DNA of 64,000 bases from Beaufortia kweichowensis (lineage: Eukaryota > Chordata > Actinopteri > Cypriniformes > Gastromyzontidae), in assembly GCA_019155185.1 (NCBI GenBank), contig CM032816.1, positions 9,774,510 through 9,838,509 of the forward strand. Direction: 5' to 3'. Below, one piece after another: positions 27,307-38,995 of the stretch. The position numbers and the translations under genes were made by a program. Positions within the stretch are counted from its first letter, which is position 1; every line of letters begins with the position of its first letter. Below the pieces are notes generated by a model. It saw only the letters and a program-made list of their open reading frames with translations. It was not told where the DNA came from and made no database searches.

Positions 27307-27444
27307 GACAAACGACCCAACCGTTGGGTTATAAATTAACCTATTCTGGGTTGTTTTAGTACAGAAAATAGAGTTCTTCCAATCTGTGGTTGGGTCAAAT
27401 ATGGATATTTTCTTGGTTAATTTAACTCAACGGTTGGGTGTGTC
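27307..27444. mobile_element. Short fold-back element with CCCAACCGTTG arms
   Basis: The arm at 27307-27341 (motifs CCCAACCGTTGGGTT and AAATTAACC) is the reverse complement of the arm at 27415-27444 (GGTTAATTTAACTCAACGGT followed by TGGGTGTGTC), with a few mismatches. Between them lie further GGGTTG or GGTTGGGTC motifs. Elements built from AACCCA/TGGGTT motifs are common fold-back MITEs in cyprinids (recalled). No target duplication is clear, so the true ends may extend a little. Confidence 0.65.
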
Positions 27445-28200
27445 ACTGTTTGCCCCAACCATAGATTAACTAGCATTTTTTTAGGATGTAAGAATAAAAA
27501 AGTATAATGTATTTTATGCATTATTGTTTAGTGTGAAATGAGGCATGGGTTCTAATCTCAGCATAACATATTTTTTAATGCAATGAAGAACAAAACTGAA
27601 TCTGAACTTTTCAGCCAGTGAGTCACCATGCATTTTTCTTTTATGGCAGTTTTGTGTGACATTTAGTTTTTTTGGAAAGAAATCATGTGTTTTTTAAGTG
27701 ACACGTGGGAGGATAGATAATGACTTGATTTGACCAAATTTAGACTTGATGTGATTCCTCCCACAGCATTTCATACAACTTAACAAAATATTGCAATCTT
27801 TGAGGATAAAGTTAAACGCCTCTGAAAAAACCTTAAGAACAACATGTGACCTAGTTAGTTTGAACGGGCATGGCTCTTATGTACTGTACATATGCTTGTA
27901 AAATAAACATTTGTGCCACTCTAGTAATTAACATACAAGCGCAGTCCAGAAGGGCCTGTAAGAGACCCTCGTGGCACGCCACTAAAATTAATCATCCCAA
28001 TTCTCCAAAATTGAAATGATGCTGCTCTAGGCTGAAGTTTTTTTAATATCTTTAATGAATATGCTCTTATTGAAAAGCAGAAATGGGAGGCTTTGTAATG
28101 GTACATTAGGCTCTCTGATTTGATTGATGTGAACTAACATACAACAGTGTCAGAAAATAGCGTCCTCACAGGCAGTAATATCAGGTGTTGTGTGGCTGTC
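27445..28200. other. Unique intergenic DNA
   Basis: No gene or recognised repeat is visible. Confidence 0.65.
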
Positions 28201-28362
<162 letters not shown>

Positions 28363-29288
28363 TTGTTGTTTTTGTGAGAGATAAATGGTTAATGGAGTGT
28401 GTAAGGTGTGGTCAGACAATGAAGCAACTTGAATTAATCTGAAACCGTAGAAAGAGAACAGAAACAGATGGCATGAAAAGAAGCAATCTGCTAACAAAGC
28501 AAAGATTTAAAATTTAATTAATCTTAATCGCTCAAGGAGAGCATGTTTTGAACATCATCCAGAGTGATTAGTCACATGACATTTACGGCTCAGGTGATTG
28601 GCCAAGAACAACCTTTTTTGCATCTCCTATTCATCTCTGACATTTAAAAACATTTCCTCTTCCTTCGTATCAATATATTTCTTGCTCTCCTCAAGGTAAG
28701 CACAAACACGGATAGAAAAGGTGAGAGTTTTACCCATCTCCCACACACGCCAGTACCGATCTTTCAATCCTCTCCTCTCAGACCGTCCTTTTGTGCAGTG
28801 TGATCATTCTCTGAATATTCCCTCTGTGCTGGATAAAACACAAGGTCAAGTATATCTTCCTGACATCACCCAAACATCCGTTCTCCAGAGTCTGAACATA
28901 GTTTTGCCATTAAAGTTCCTGTTTCTTCTTCCATCTAGAGGTGAAACATCCCCAGACATCCAGTTCTGCTGTGTAGCGCTGCATGCATAAATATTTTATA
29001 CTCAAGAAACATTCTGGAGAAATCATGCATTGAATTTTAGGATAAACATTGCCCAAAGCTTAAGACCGGGTGCTGTTTTTGTATTCTGTTATTCTGTTAA
29101 CAGCAGGGATGATGAAATCTGGGGTTTCACTATGGTTTCAGAAGTTAAAAGTACACATTAAAGTATGGTAATGAAGTTCTGTATTGAGATACTGTAGATG
29201 TATGAAAATCCAGAAATGTGGCAAAGTTTTTTGAGTTTGCAAAGTCTGAAACATATACAAAGAATCGTGAATAAATGTCACAAAAAGT
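28363..29288. other. Unique intergenic DNA
   Basis: An AAGGTAAGC donor-like motif occurs near 28694, with no matching exon upstream that I can support. The 28721-28990 frame is unrecognised. Confidence 0.6.
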
Positions 29289-29353
29289 CAATAATAATAA
29301 CAATAACAAACTAATAATACAAAATTATTATTATTATTACTACTACTACTACT

Positions 29354-29397
<44 letters not shown>

Positions 29398-29465
29398 TAA
29401 TAATGATAATAACAATAATATGATAATAATAATAATGATAATAATAATAACAATTATTATTATTA
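29289..29465. repeat. (TAA)n/(TTA)n compound microsatellite
   Basis: AATAATAAC units, then TTATTATTATTAC and (TAC)n, then a long (TAA)n with CAA and GAT variants, closing in TTATTATTA. The two strands of the motif face each other around 29330 and 29455, so the tract can fold on itself. Confidence 0.93.
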
Positions 29466-31200
29466 AATGTTTAAAAGTTAAAATAGGTCATGTGTTTATT
29501 TAAAAGTTATAAATTGCTTGTGTTTATAAAGAAAAGTCATTGTGTAATTGACAATGTTAGGTGTTGAAATAATTTTGAACATTTTACAGTTATTGACATT
29601 ACAGCTACATCTTTACTGAATTACCAACAACATGTTTTAGTTATAGTTGAATTGTTGCGTTTATTCAGTTTGTGCTGAAATGTGCCACAATCCCTCAAAG
29701 ACAAGTCATGTTGTTTTTTATTGTCAGATAGATTTTCCACCTTAGGTACCAAGGGAGGAATCAAGTATACTCATAGGCCAAACACCAATAGACCCCCGCT
29801 GCACTGTGTTCATGTACACGCTGCTCTCTCGGGCTGCTAGGACAGATCAATGCAGTCTGCTTCTTCAATTAAAAAGATTTGCTGCAGTCTTACTTGTGTG
29901 ATTGAATTATTGACATACACGTGTGACCCAGGAGCTTTGATTAAATCTTGACCATGGAGTTGTGCGTTTCGTATTGTTGGCCCTTGAGACCAAAACTGGC
30001 CCCGTGTTGTTCTACCTGCCAAAATTGGTTTTATACTGTGTGTGATCAATAGCGGATAGCAGTTTTGGTAACTTATTTTTAGTTCACCAACATGGTTGTT
30101 AGAGGTTTTTATATTTCTTAAAGTACAAATAAAAATATGAGAGATTTAGATGATTGAGTGGTTTGAGTATAGAATTGTAATATTAGTGCACATTGTACAT
30201 CTACATTTGGTTTTGTTTGGGTTTGTATTAAAATATCAAACTTTGGTATGTTGGCAAATCCGAGCGTATTGTGAGAACTGGTTGAATTCTTTCCTGGTTG
30301 AAATCGAGGTATTAAAATTGAATGTTTGTCCTTTAAAATAAACAAAAAAATCTGAGAGGCAAGTGATCTAGGGGGTCACTTGATTTGTTTTGCAATACAT
30401 TTATTGCCTGAGGTGCAAATACATTAGTAACATTTTTGTGGCAGAAACGCTTATAATTTTATGACCATTTTCCAGCTTTGTGACCTTTCAAATTCCCTTA
30501 TCCTTCAATAATAGCCTCTTTGCAAAGTGCATTATATTGTGACAGGATCACAAAACGGTCCATGGCAGAACATGCAGGCAAACGTAAGATGTTTTATCTT
30601 TATGATGGGATCTTTCAGAAGGACAGAGAGTGAAAGTGCTTCTCAAACCCAGCACATTGTAAGGTTGTATCCCATTATTAACATTTATCATAATTTTTCT
30701 GATGTTTAGGAACAATAATAATATCCATCTTATTATCTTACCATAACTGGACAGGTTAGATTTACCATCAGCTGGTTAAGTGTCATTTGTTCTTGTGTAA
30801 TGTTGGAAAGTTGCATGATTTCAAACTGACTGTAGGTTGATTTAGAAAAATGTTGAACAAAAATGTGATTTTTTTTTTCTTAGAACAAGCTTTTTTGTAA
30901 AAAAAAATGAGTATTTGACGCCTTATAAGCCCCAGTTTGCCATCTAGGAGAAACAATTGAGATATTTGAAAGATTTGTTTAGCTCTACTGAAAAAAACAA
31001 AGACTGACACAAATTGGGCCGGCTGTGACAAAGCCACACTCGACTCAATCTCGACTTCTAGAATTAGCACAATTAGAAGACTCAGAACTACAATTATCAC
31101 AGTTTAGTGAGATTTCACATTAGTCAATGTTGACATTTAGCTCGGCTTGAGAATGAAAGGTGACTTTCCTCCAGGAAGAAGGCGGCACTTAGCCAAGAGA
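29466..31200. other. Unique intergenic DNA; possible regulatory block at 29750-30050
   Basis: 29750-30050 is GC-balanced, non-repetitive and includes CTTCAATTAAAAAGATTTGC. The remainder is AT-rich with nothing recognised. Confidence 0.5.
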
Positions 31201-31620
31201 GAGGCCAGATTTACACTTCTCCGCAGTCCCAGTGTATGTCATTAAAGTCACGGGTCCGTGTAGCAATTCCGTTCCCGTCCCACCTCCCTCGCCAGCGCCG
31301 GGAAGCCCGACTCTGGTCTGATTTATCTGCCCTGTCTCTCAGCCCTGGCTTTTCCCGCCAATAGGGAAAACAAAGCTGACTAGATTTACGCCTGGTGATG
31401 AGATGAGATTCGTTTTGGCACGAGCACATGGCCCTTGTGCCGGTTCAAACCACTCCCCTCTTCGCCCCCACCCTGCTCTGTTCCGATTGGACGTTCGTTC
31501 GGCCACTGGGTCCTGCCTCCCCCTCCATCCTCCCGCATCTGATGGATGCTCGCTTGCGCTCTGCCTCTAAAAATATTCAGCGCAAGACGTGCTGATATTA
31601 ATTCTCTTTTACAAAGCCTC
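31201..31620. promoter_or_regulatory. GC- and CpG-enriched block, candidate regulatory element
   Basis: This is the most GC-rich stretch of this size in the window. It contains CpGs, CCGATTGG (an inverted CCAAT-type box near 31482), AAACAAAGC (a SOX-like site near 31368) and CTAAAAATA (a MEF2-like site near 31567). A minus-strand frame of 105 codons crosses it, rich in Arg, Glu and Gly and without a domain. A promoter for a transcript is possible but no exon is identified. Confidence 0.28.
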
Positions 31621-32630
31621 TGTTCTCTGTATCTCTCCCTGCGTGTCCTCTTTCTCTCCCTGGATGAACTCTTGTGCTTCCTCTTTGTCACACTGACATG
31701 CATTGTACTTCCTGCGTTTCTTCTTTCACAACTTCTTGTCTCAGATCTTCAAATGTGTCTCTCACACTGTGAAGGAAACGTAGTTTCAACTTTTAGAATT
31801 AATCATTTTAATTTGGCAAACACTTAATTCATAACTTTGTGATGCTAAATGCTTTACATCTTTTGCGCATGCAGTCTGGATAGTTGTTGTGAATTGTTTG
31901 TAAAAAAGTATATATAAATATAATAAATTATATATTTTTAATATAATAATATATATGTGTATTTATTGCTGTGGCTTGTATAACGAAGATCTTCACTGTA
32001 TTGCGTTTTGTTAAACATATTATTAATAGTGTCTGTATATTGCAGTTATTTTCATTATAAACTATTATAAAAAATATTTTTAAATTGCTTGCCACATTTT
32101 TAAGCCGAAGTATATACACCTGTGACCTCACATCAGTTGGATTTTGTACTAATGGCTTGTTTTCTTTCTCTCGGCTCGTATTTCTTAGCTCCAGTTCCTT
32201 TATATATCTCAGGTCACAAGTGGGTTTACCTGTTACAATCTATTTAATTTGTTGCAACAGGGTAAAGCATACAGAGTAAAGAAGATTAATCTTCTCATGC
32301 ACACCCAGGTCTGGTTGAGGCTCTTATCTCACAGATAAATGACTCTTTACTCACTAAACATGTTGCATTGTGTAGTTTTGAATGGTCTTGTTTACCTCCA
32401 ATGTACCTGCTCAAGACTTGATTTATGAGCGAGCTTCTCCAGCGCTCCAGGAAGTTACACTACATTTTTTTCTGGGTTCCTTACTCTTATTGATGTCATC
32501 AAGCGATCTAGAAAACGTCCTCAGATTCTGTATCCCCCAAAAAAATTCAGTTTGAAATCTCGAGGAATGTCTTGAACGAGATGCAAATAGACGTGACTTT
32601 AAAATCATAAGGTGGTGCTGCGGGCGGTTT
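31621..32630. other. Unique intergenic DNA with AT-rich centre
   Basis: 31900-32100 is nearly pure A/T. No gene is seen. Confidence 0.65.
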
Positions 32631-32890
32631 AAGACATGAGAAGGAATGCAAAATTTAAAATGAATTCGCTCGGAACCTTCAAACGTTATTCGCCCGTTCG
32701 CGTCGCTGTCTCGTAGATTAATGATGCGTACCGCGCCGGCATCTTTCAAATCTCAAAATAGGATTCAGGCTCTTAAAAATAGTTTTTTATGGGCTCCTTC
32801 CAGCTGATCTGTGAACTCGACGATCATTTTTAATAATGCGCTAATCATTGCAGAGAATCATAAACTCCGGCACCCACTGAGATGGGAGTG
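32631..32890. promoter_or_regulatory. Candidate conserved non-coding element
   Basis: Non-repetitive, CpG-containing block with TAGATTAATGATGCG near 32714, AATGCGCTAATCATTGCAG near 32835 and a TTTTTAATAATG motif. The mixed CpG and homeodomain-site texture is enhancer-like. Confidence 0.27.
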
Positions 32891-33710
32891 TATCTGTTCA
32901 GTGTTGGCAGCTGTTCTGAGGCCAACAAATCCAGCAGCCGGAATCCGGTGGCCGTTATAAATGGCCCTGTCCTTCAGATAAAGATGGCAAGGACTTCAAG
33001 ACTGCTGGAGGTGGAGAAGGAAAGACTGTCCCACCTGCCTGGAAAGTGCTGTATTCAGGCGAAACATATGCCGCTGACCTGAGGAATCATGTCAGAGTCT
33101 GAGGAATAGAGCTGTCCACAGCGTTACAGATTCAATGAACAGATGCTGGGGAAAAGATGCGAGAAACTTGGTTAAACAATTGTTCTGCGAAAAAGACTAG
33201 TATTAATCACTTTTGTTATATCTTTAAGTAGAAAGTTATTTAAAAGAGTCTTTTTTTTAACAATTCTAAAATAATAAACATTTTTTTCTGCCTCTTTATT
33301 AATAGGATGAGTAAGAAATGAGATTTAATCATGTTACCTACAGTAATAGTTTGTATAAAGTAAGTGCATATAGGATTATTTTTGGTTTTGCTAATAATAA
33401 ATACTGTATATTTTTATATACAGTAGCATCAATACTTAATTCTGATTGGCCAGTTATTTCCTGACAACAACCGCTTAGAAAAACTAATAACACAAGATCA
33501 TCTGGGTACTGCAAGTCATCTTGACCGTAAAAGTAATTTACATAAATAAATTTGATAATAATTAGAATAGTTCTAATATTTTAGAAATGATTAAACCAAA
33601 TTACGTGTCCGGGCGCTTCCAGGAACAGAATAGGCTGTGAGCTGTAATTTTCGAGTTCCACCTCATCAGCCATTCCTGCATTCCCACACTGCTTTGCATC
33701 TCAGACTTAC
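32891..33710. other. Unique intergenic DNA
   Basis: A 66-codon frame (32882-33082) is unrecognised. An imperfect inverted repeat around TACTGTATA lies near 33402-33425. Nothing else is visible. Confidence 0.6.
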
Positions 33711-33838
33711 GGCCGCAGTTCTGGAGGATAAGAAGCATTCAGCACTTTGCTTTTAATCAATCTGTCCGTGAAGGTGACATTTTCAATTGATCCGCTGCAA
33801 TTGACTTCGCCCAGCGTCAGGCCCATTTTCATCTGCTC
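33711..33838 (-). other. Exon-like open segment, unidentified
   Basis: On the minus strand a 128-base segment is open and reads like a protein (it contains the stretch MGLTLGEVNCSGSIENVTF). It ends directly at a consensus donor GTAAGT (plus strand ACTTAC at 33705-33710). The proposed acceptor (TTTAAAACAG) has a weak pyrimidine tract, and the open frame continues upstream for about 40 more codons. I do not recognise a family. It could be an exon of an unseen gene, or a conserved non-coding block that is open by chance. Confidence 0.18.
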
Positions 33839-34185
33839 CTGTTTTAAAGCGCTCAGCAGCGCGGGTGGAGACGCCGTGTGTGTTTGGAATATCGGAGCTG
33901 GTTTCATTTGAACAGGCTTTAGGTAAACGCATCTTATTCTGGAGTGTGTTTGAGTGCTTTGTGCCATTGAGTTAAATTTTCACAGTCATCATTACTTTTC
34001 CATCTGTTTCTGATGAGACAAGTTAATTTATTTGGTAATTGGTAATTAGTGTCGGAGCTGATGATGAGAAGAAAACAACTGATGTGTTGCATGATAAATG
34101 AACTCAACATTGTGGATTTTTCCAAAATTGTGGTAACTTTGTTTTTGGCAAATAGTTCTTGTTTATGTACTACATAATAAGATTT
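33839..34185. other. Unique intergenic DNA
   Basis: The first 130 bases continue the GC-balanced block above, and the rest is AT-rich. Confidence 0.55.
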
Positions 34186-34222
34186 ACATGTATGTATCTG
34201 ACAGATGCTTTTATCAACTAAA
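34186..34222 (-). mobile_element. SINE 3' tail fragment, minus orientation
   Basis: TGACAGATGCTTTTATCAAC is the reverse complement of the diagnostic 'gataaaagcgtctgccaaatgcata' tail of a common cyprinid SINE (recalled), here diverged. The tail alone is present. Confidence 0.5.
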
Positions 34223-34307
34223 AAAAACGTATGATTACTGTAGTGAAACGATTTGTGGTTCCTGTGGTTGTACAAAATAAGTTACTGTGGTTACTATAAT
34301 TGACATA

Positions 34308-34400
34308 TGTTCCTGTAGCTCGACCGGTAAACATGACTGGTAATACCAAGGTCATTGGTTTAATCACAGAAAACTGATTAAATTGTAAATGTGCTTTATT
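34308..34400 (+). mobile_element. tRNA-derived SINE, 5' head only
   Basis: GTTCCTGTAGCTCGACCGGT holds a polymerase III A-box-like TAGCTCGACCGG (34316-34327). A degraded B box, GGTCATTGGTTTAATCAC (34350-34367), follows at normal spacing. The next bases (ACTGATTAAATTGTAAATG) match the start of the SINE body. The 3' tail is absent here, while an inverted tail lies about 90 bp upstream. Confidence 0.65.
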
Positions 34401-36460
34401 TTCCTCAAATATGCCTTTGGGGAAAAAAAACATTAGGCACATAAATAAATCTAGATCTCGCCGTTTCAGAAAAAGGTTGCTGCAGACGGTTTCCGTCTAA
34501 TGCCAGAAAAACAAAACATGTTGTGTTCTTTGATTATGAATCATGATTGCTTAAAGGCACCAGTTGCTCTGTGTTGGACGGCCGAGGCGAGTTTCTCACC
34601 GTGAGCGTGGCAGGAGATCTGAATCTCATTTGGATCAGGGTATATTAGGAGTAAAAATCAAGTGGAATGGACAAGCTGTTTGGTCTGTCCATCTGGCCTC
34701 AGATCAGTGGTTTTAAGGGCAGAATGTGGTTTGCCAGCTACAGATCTGACTGAGGGTGACACGAACAGTTTAAATGAGTTTATAGTTTTACTGTACTGAT
34801 GGTAACAGAGTTGTTCACTTGTGATTGTAAAACAAGTGATGTCATTATTTATCTCTGGCTGTTTATTTATTCTCGCACATGTTAGGTGCAGATGCTCGGA
34901 GTGTTCATGTGTTCAACTTTGTCTCTGCCATCCTGATTATCATGCAAATCTGTTACTTCCTGGTACATTATCCAGGCGGGGAATAAAAACAATCGTATTT
35001 TGCAGAGCTGACAGTAATTTTGGTAAAAGTGGATTGCGCAAATCTATTAAAGTGGCAACAGAACCAGAATGCATTATTTAAACACGCTCACATCGGGATG
35101 GAAATAAAACCTAAAAATAAAGGATGCGGGATCATTCAAGATGATAGTTTTTATGGCTGCACAAATTTATGATGTATTATCATTCGCAAACCTTCTGCAA
35201 TGAAGGATTGTCTGATTCTTATTTCTAATTTTTGTAAAAAATTTGGTCTTTAAGATTGATCTTAAAGGTTTTTCTCCTGAAATATAAAAAATCTCATGTG
35301 TTTCTTGTTGGTCTCAACCATGTTTGGGTTTTTTGATCTGCAAGGATTGCGATTAAATCTTTTTTTATTAAAAGGTGTTTATATAAGCCCAAGCATTAAG
35401 CTAAAGTCCAAATTATTCACTTTAGTTTTATAATTCTGTATTTTTACTGTATATCAATCTTGCTTTATTCCTCTGAAGAAATTGAAAGAGAAACTTTTAA
35501 GATAATACAATCTGGACTGTGATGTCCACATTTTTATACGTCATAAATACATTATTATTTATAGTGCATTAAAGTCATTTTTTATTTTTTAGCAAATTTA
35601 GCAAACATCATCAGTCAAAGTTTATACTTTATTAATGCACTAACTCTCCTCCGGCCCAGGGAAAGGTCAACGTCTAAGCAATACAGTTTTACTCCATCCT
35701 ATTCCAAGCAGGTCCATTATTCTAGTTGTTGTCTCACACGGCTCAGGTGGAGTCCCCAGGCGGTTCCGGAAGGGGTCACCGGTTACGCAGGGACAGAATT
35801 TTCTCTTCCTGTTTGCATTTTTTAGCTCTGAGATACGAGGGAAGAGCCTGGAGCTCAGGACACTTGCCATTTGTGTCACACAGGAACAGTGCCGGTAGAT
35901 AGATCACCTCACTTTGAAGCCAAAGGCTCTGACACCACAGAGTTATGGACCTGGAAAAAGAGTTGCTAACATTAAAGTGTTACAAAGACTAGACTGCCTT
36001 TGAAGTCAAGACATTTCACACTATCTCTTATTCTTTGATACACAAACAGTTACTTTGTCTCCCATGGCAACCACAATGTGTTGTCCAAAAAGTCATGTCC
36101 ACCACTAAGTACTGTATGTTTAAGTTTTGTTTCTGTACACTGAAAAGTCAATATATTAGCTGCTCAATATTCATGTCCAATCCCAGAATTCCTCTGACCT
36201 CATATTGGCCTTGTTGTCTCAATTTCCCCTCATCACCAACAAAGACTCGACTCAAATTGTGAGTTATTAAGGTGATGTTCCAGAGAATTGCATTTGAAGC
36301 TTTTCTGTAATATTTATGCAAGATGAACAGAATAACAACATGACGTACATTCAACGTTCAGCACGTTATGGGTCTTTAGTTTCTGTGTTGTAGTATGCAC
36401 AGCGCTATTGTCATTAATATTCTGTGTTCAAATATCGGTCTGGACAGTCTTAATTATGAA
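34401..36460. other. Unique intergenic DNA, no gene seen
   Basis: Mostly AT-rich. The block at 35640-35880 is GC-balanced and carries a minus-strand frame of 70 codons with no recognised features. Confidence 0.6.
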
Positions 36461-36680
36461 AATCAGAGCAGGAAAAAAGATCAATTGACTTTTCCCATAG
36501 GCGCAAGCTGTCAATAATCACAAATGACACGTCTTTAAAATTCCCCATTACGGCCCATTTTCAACCACGGTAACAACAAACTATTATCCCTTTAAGGTTT
36601 AAACCAGCCACGGTGGATTGCATATCAATAGGATTTCAATTAAAGGGACTGCCGGGGGATTTGCAGTCATGTTGAATGTG
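36461..36680. promoter_or_regulatory. Candidate conserved non-coding element
   Basis: Dense non-repetitive motifs include TGTCAATAATCAC near 36510, TCAACCACGG (RUNX-like) near 36561, AACAACAAAC and TTGCATATCAATAGG. No coding frame spans it. Confidence 0.27.
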
Positions 36681-38130
36681 TGTTTCTGTGATATACCATA
36701 TAAAGAACCGTAATCACAGGCTCTCAGACAGTCTTTATATGTTACAGATTAACCCATGCTATTTATTTATTACTGAGCAAATCATTGCAAATTACTGATT
36801 GGATTCTGTTTTTGAATAATATATTTTTGTATGATGATTGTTCAATGGTATATATTACTATTGTCACAGGAAACTGTTTGCTCCATTGTTCTGATTTGTG
36901 TAATTCTGGACTAATTCTGGAGTTTTAAAAAGTGTGTCAATGAGGTGAAATAAAATATTCCTGGCCTTTCATTACTGCCCATGTGAAATTGGTTATGGGA
37001 ATTATCGGTTTGAAGACTGTGAAAATTATTATTATCATGAGACATAACATGGAAGATAATAGACTTCACATATATTACAATAGTTGAGCGCTGAATGTCA
37101 TCCGACTCGAATTATTTGTAATGACCTTAAATAACTCACTTTAACTTTCACTGAAATTTTTGTGAACCAGAGTTACGGTTCATATCTTTGACGTTAATCT
37201 CAGTCTATATCAAATAAATGTCAAAATCTGTGAATTGTGCCATTCCCAGTGATGCTAATGAAGTTCCAAAGGGGTATGAAAACATTTGGGACTGAAAAAG
37301 CAAGACAAATACCGTTTCTAAGAAAAGACTTTTCTTTCCTTAGCAAAAAAGATCAATAAATATTGAAAGACTTACTTTCATCATTCATGATTGCGATAGA
37401 TCTTTGAAATCTTAGACATTATTAGTTGCTTTAGTTTAGTGGAAAGTGAACGAGATGGTATGTAATATGAAAGCATTTATAAAAATGTGATTTGGATCTC
37501 ATCTATCTTTTTATGCATCTGTTTTACTACAGGTACCGTTCTGTGTGTGGATTTCTAATGCCGAAAATCACAAGTTTGAGATTTCTTTGGATTTACTTAT
37601 GTACTTAGTCTTGTTTGAGAACTGTCTGCAAATGGTAAGCACACATTTCTTTCCGTTTACATTGCTAATGTTGTGTACATTTTGCCTTTTCGAATAACAA
37701 TGTTATTGTTTTAGACGCAACACAGACAGCCCCCGCTGTAAATAATATCAGTTTGATTTCACAGACCGACAACATGTTGGAGGAAACAATCATCTCGTCT
37801 TCCCAACCCTGACGTTTCCAGCAGAGTACGTCTCACAACCCTATTGACAATTGTCTTAATACGACAAAGGAGTGCGTCTTGAATAACTGTTAATTACATT
37901 CGTCAAACGCTAACACAGATTAACAGCAGCATACCTGTGGAGCTAACATCTGTTTCTAACAGCAGACGGGTTCGGTGGGTCTTGCAGAGGCGAGATTTTC
38001 AAAATAATATGTTTCAGTCAGTGACGATGAGCTGAGAGATCAGAAGAGAGAATCTGTAATTGATGTAAAGATTGTTTTAGATGGTTTGTGCGTCCGTTAA
38101 GCGTTAAAAAACAAATATTATCGCATTAAA
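36681..38130. other. Unique intergenic DNA; possible regulatory block at 37690-38010
   Basis: 37690-38010 is GC-balanced and non-repetitive. No gene or known repeat. Confidence 0.5.
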
Positions 38131-38300
38131 ATTGGTCATTTTTATATATAAATATATTTTTCATATTTTTTGTTGATAAAAAGATGCTTTATTTAAATAT
38201 TGATGCCTAACATTTATTTAAGTTGATGTGTAATTCAGATTTTTGTAGAAGCATATAGCAAATATAATATTTATATATAATATTTAATCTCGTACTGGGT
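38131..38300. repeat. AT-rich low-complexity tract
   Basis: Near-pure A/T with TATATAAATATA motifs. Confidence 0.75.
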
Positions 38301-38750
38301 CGAGTCTGTAAATTGTCATTTAAATTCATGCTAATTTAGAGCTGAGCGGTGTGATGCTTTATATCTAAATATTAATTGTAAAAAATGAATGATAATTTAT
38401 GCAGATTTTGTTATACCATATACAGTATACTGTACTGAGGTAAATATATTTGCATGTCTAATAGTGGATAAATCTGCTTTATGTTGTTTACACATGCTAT
38501 CAAGAGTGAGTTACAGTATGTGGGTTAATGTGAAAACACACATTTACATGTCCCAAATACATAATGAACAACATAAATATAGAATTCAGTTGATGTGTGA
38601 TCACACACAAGGCCGTTAGGTATCCAGGTGTGCATATTTTGTGTATAAAATTACAGGAAAATTACACCTCCTCCTACATTGAATCTTAAAAGTACTTGAG
38701 GCAAAACTTAAGCAGCTAAGAGTAAAGGTATATAGATGTTTGTGGGACAG
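38301..38750. other. Unique AT-rich intergenic DNA
   Basis: ATACAGTATACTGTA near 38415 is a palindrome-like motif. Nothing else is recognised. Confidence 0.6.
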
Positions 38751-38995
38751 ACTGTCTTCTCTCATGACGGGTCTATTTGTCGGTCCCCCCACATCACCGG
38801 CGGATCACTGAGCCGTTGTACGTGAAGAACCGCTCCAACGAGCCCCTTCAGCATTAATTAACACGGCCATTAATCAAGTTCAGTACAGATAGCTGCGTAA
38901 TCCTGCTGTAATGCACTTTTCTGGTGGGGAAGCTCCAAGAAGTTAATTGGATTTGATTGGATATTGCTATGATAGTCCTGCGCAGAACATCTTTA
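38751..38995. promoter_or_regulatory. Candidate conserved non-coding element, strongest of the set
   Basis: It contains GCATTAATTAACA near 38852, GGCCATTAATCAAG near 38865, GCTGCGTAATCCTGC (an OTX/bicoid-like GTAATCC core) near 38892 and AGTTAATTGG near 38940. It begins with a CpG-rich segment. Several homeodomain-type cores within 120 bases in a non-repetitive context make this the most enhancer-like block of the window. Confidence 0.35.

Noticed and set aside
28690..28702. AAGGTAAGC splice-donor motif
   Set aside because: No upstream acceptor and open frame pair with it; isolated donor matches are frequent by chance.
34308..34376. Possible tRNA gene from A-box and B-box matches
   Set aside because: No acceptor stem or cloverleaf can be formed, the B box is degraded, and the following sequence matches a SINE body.
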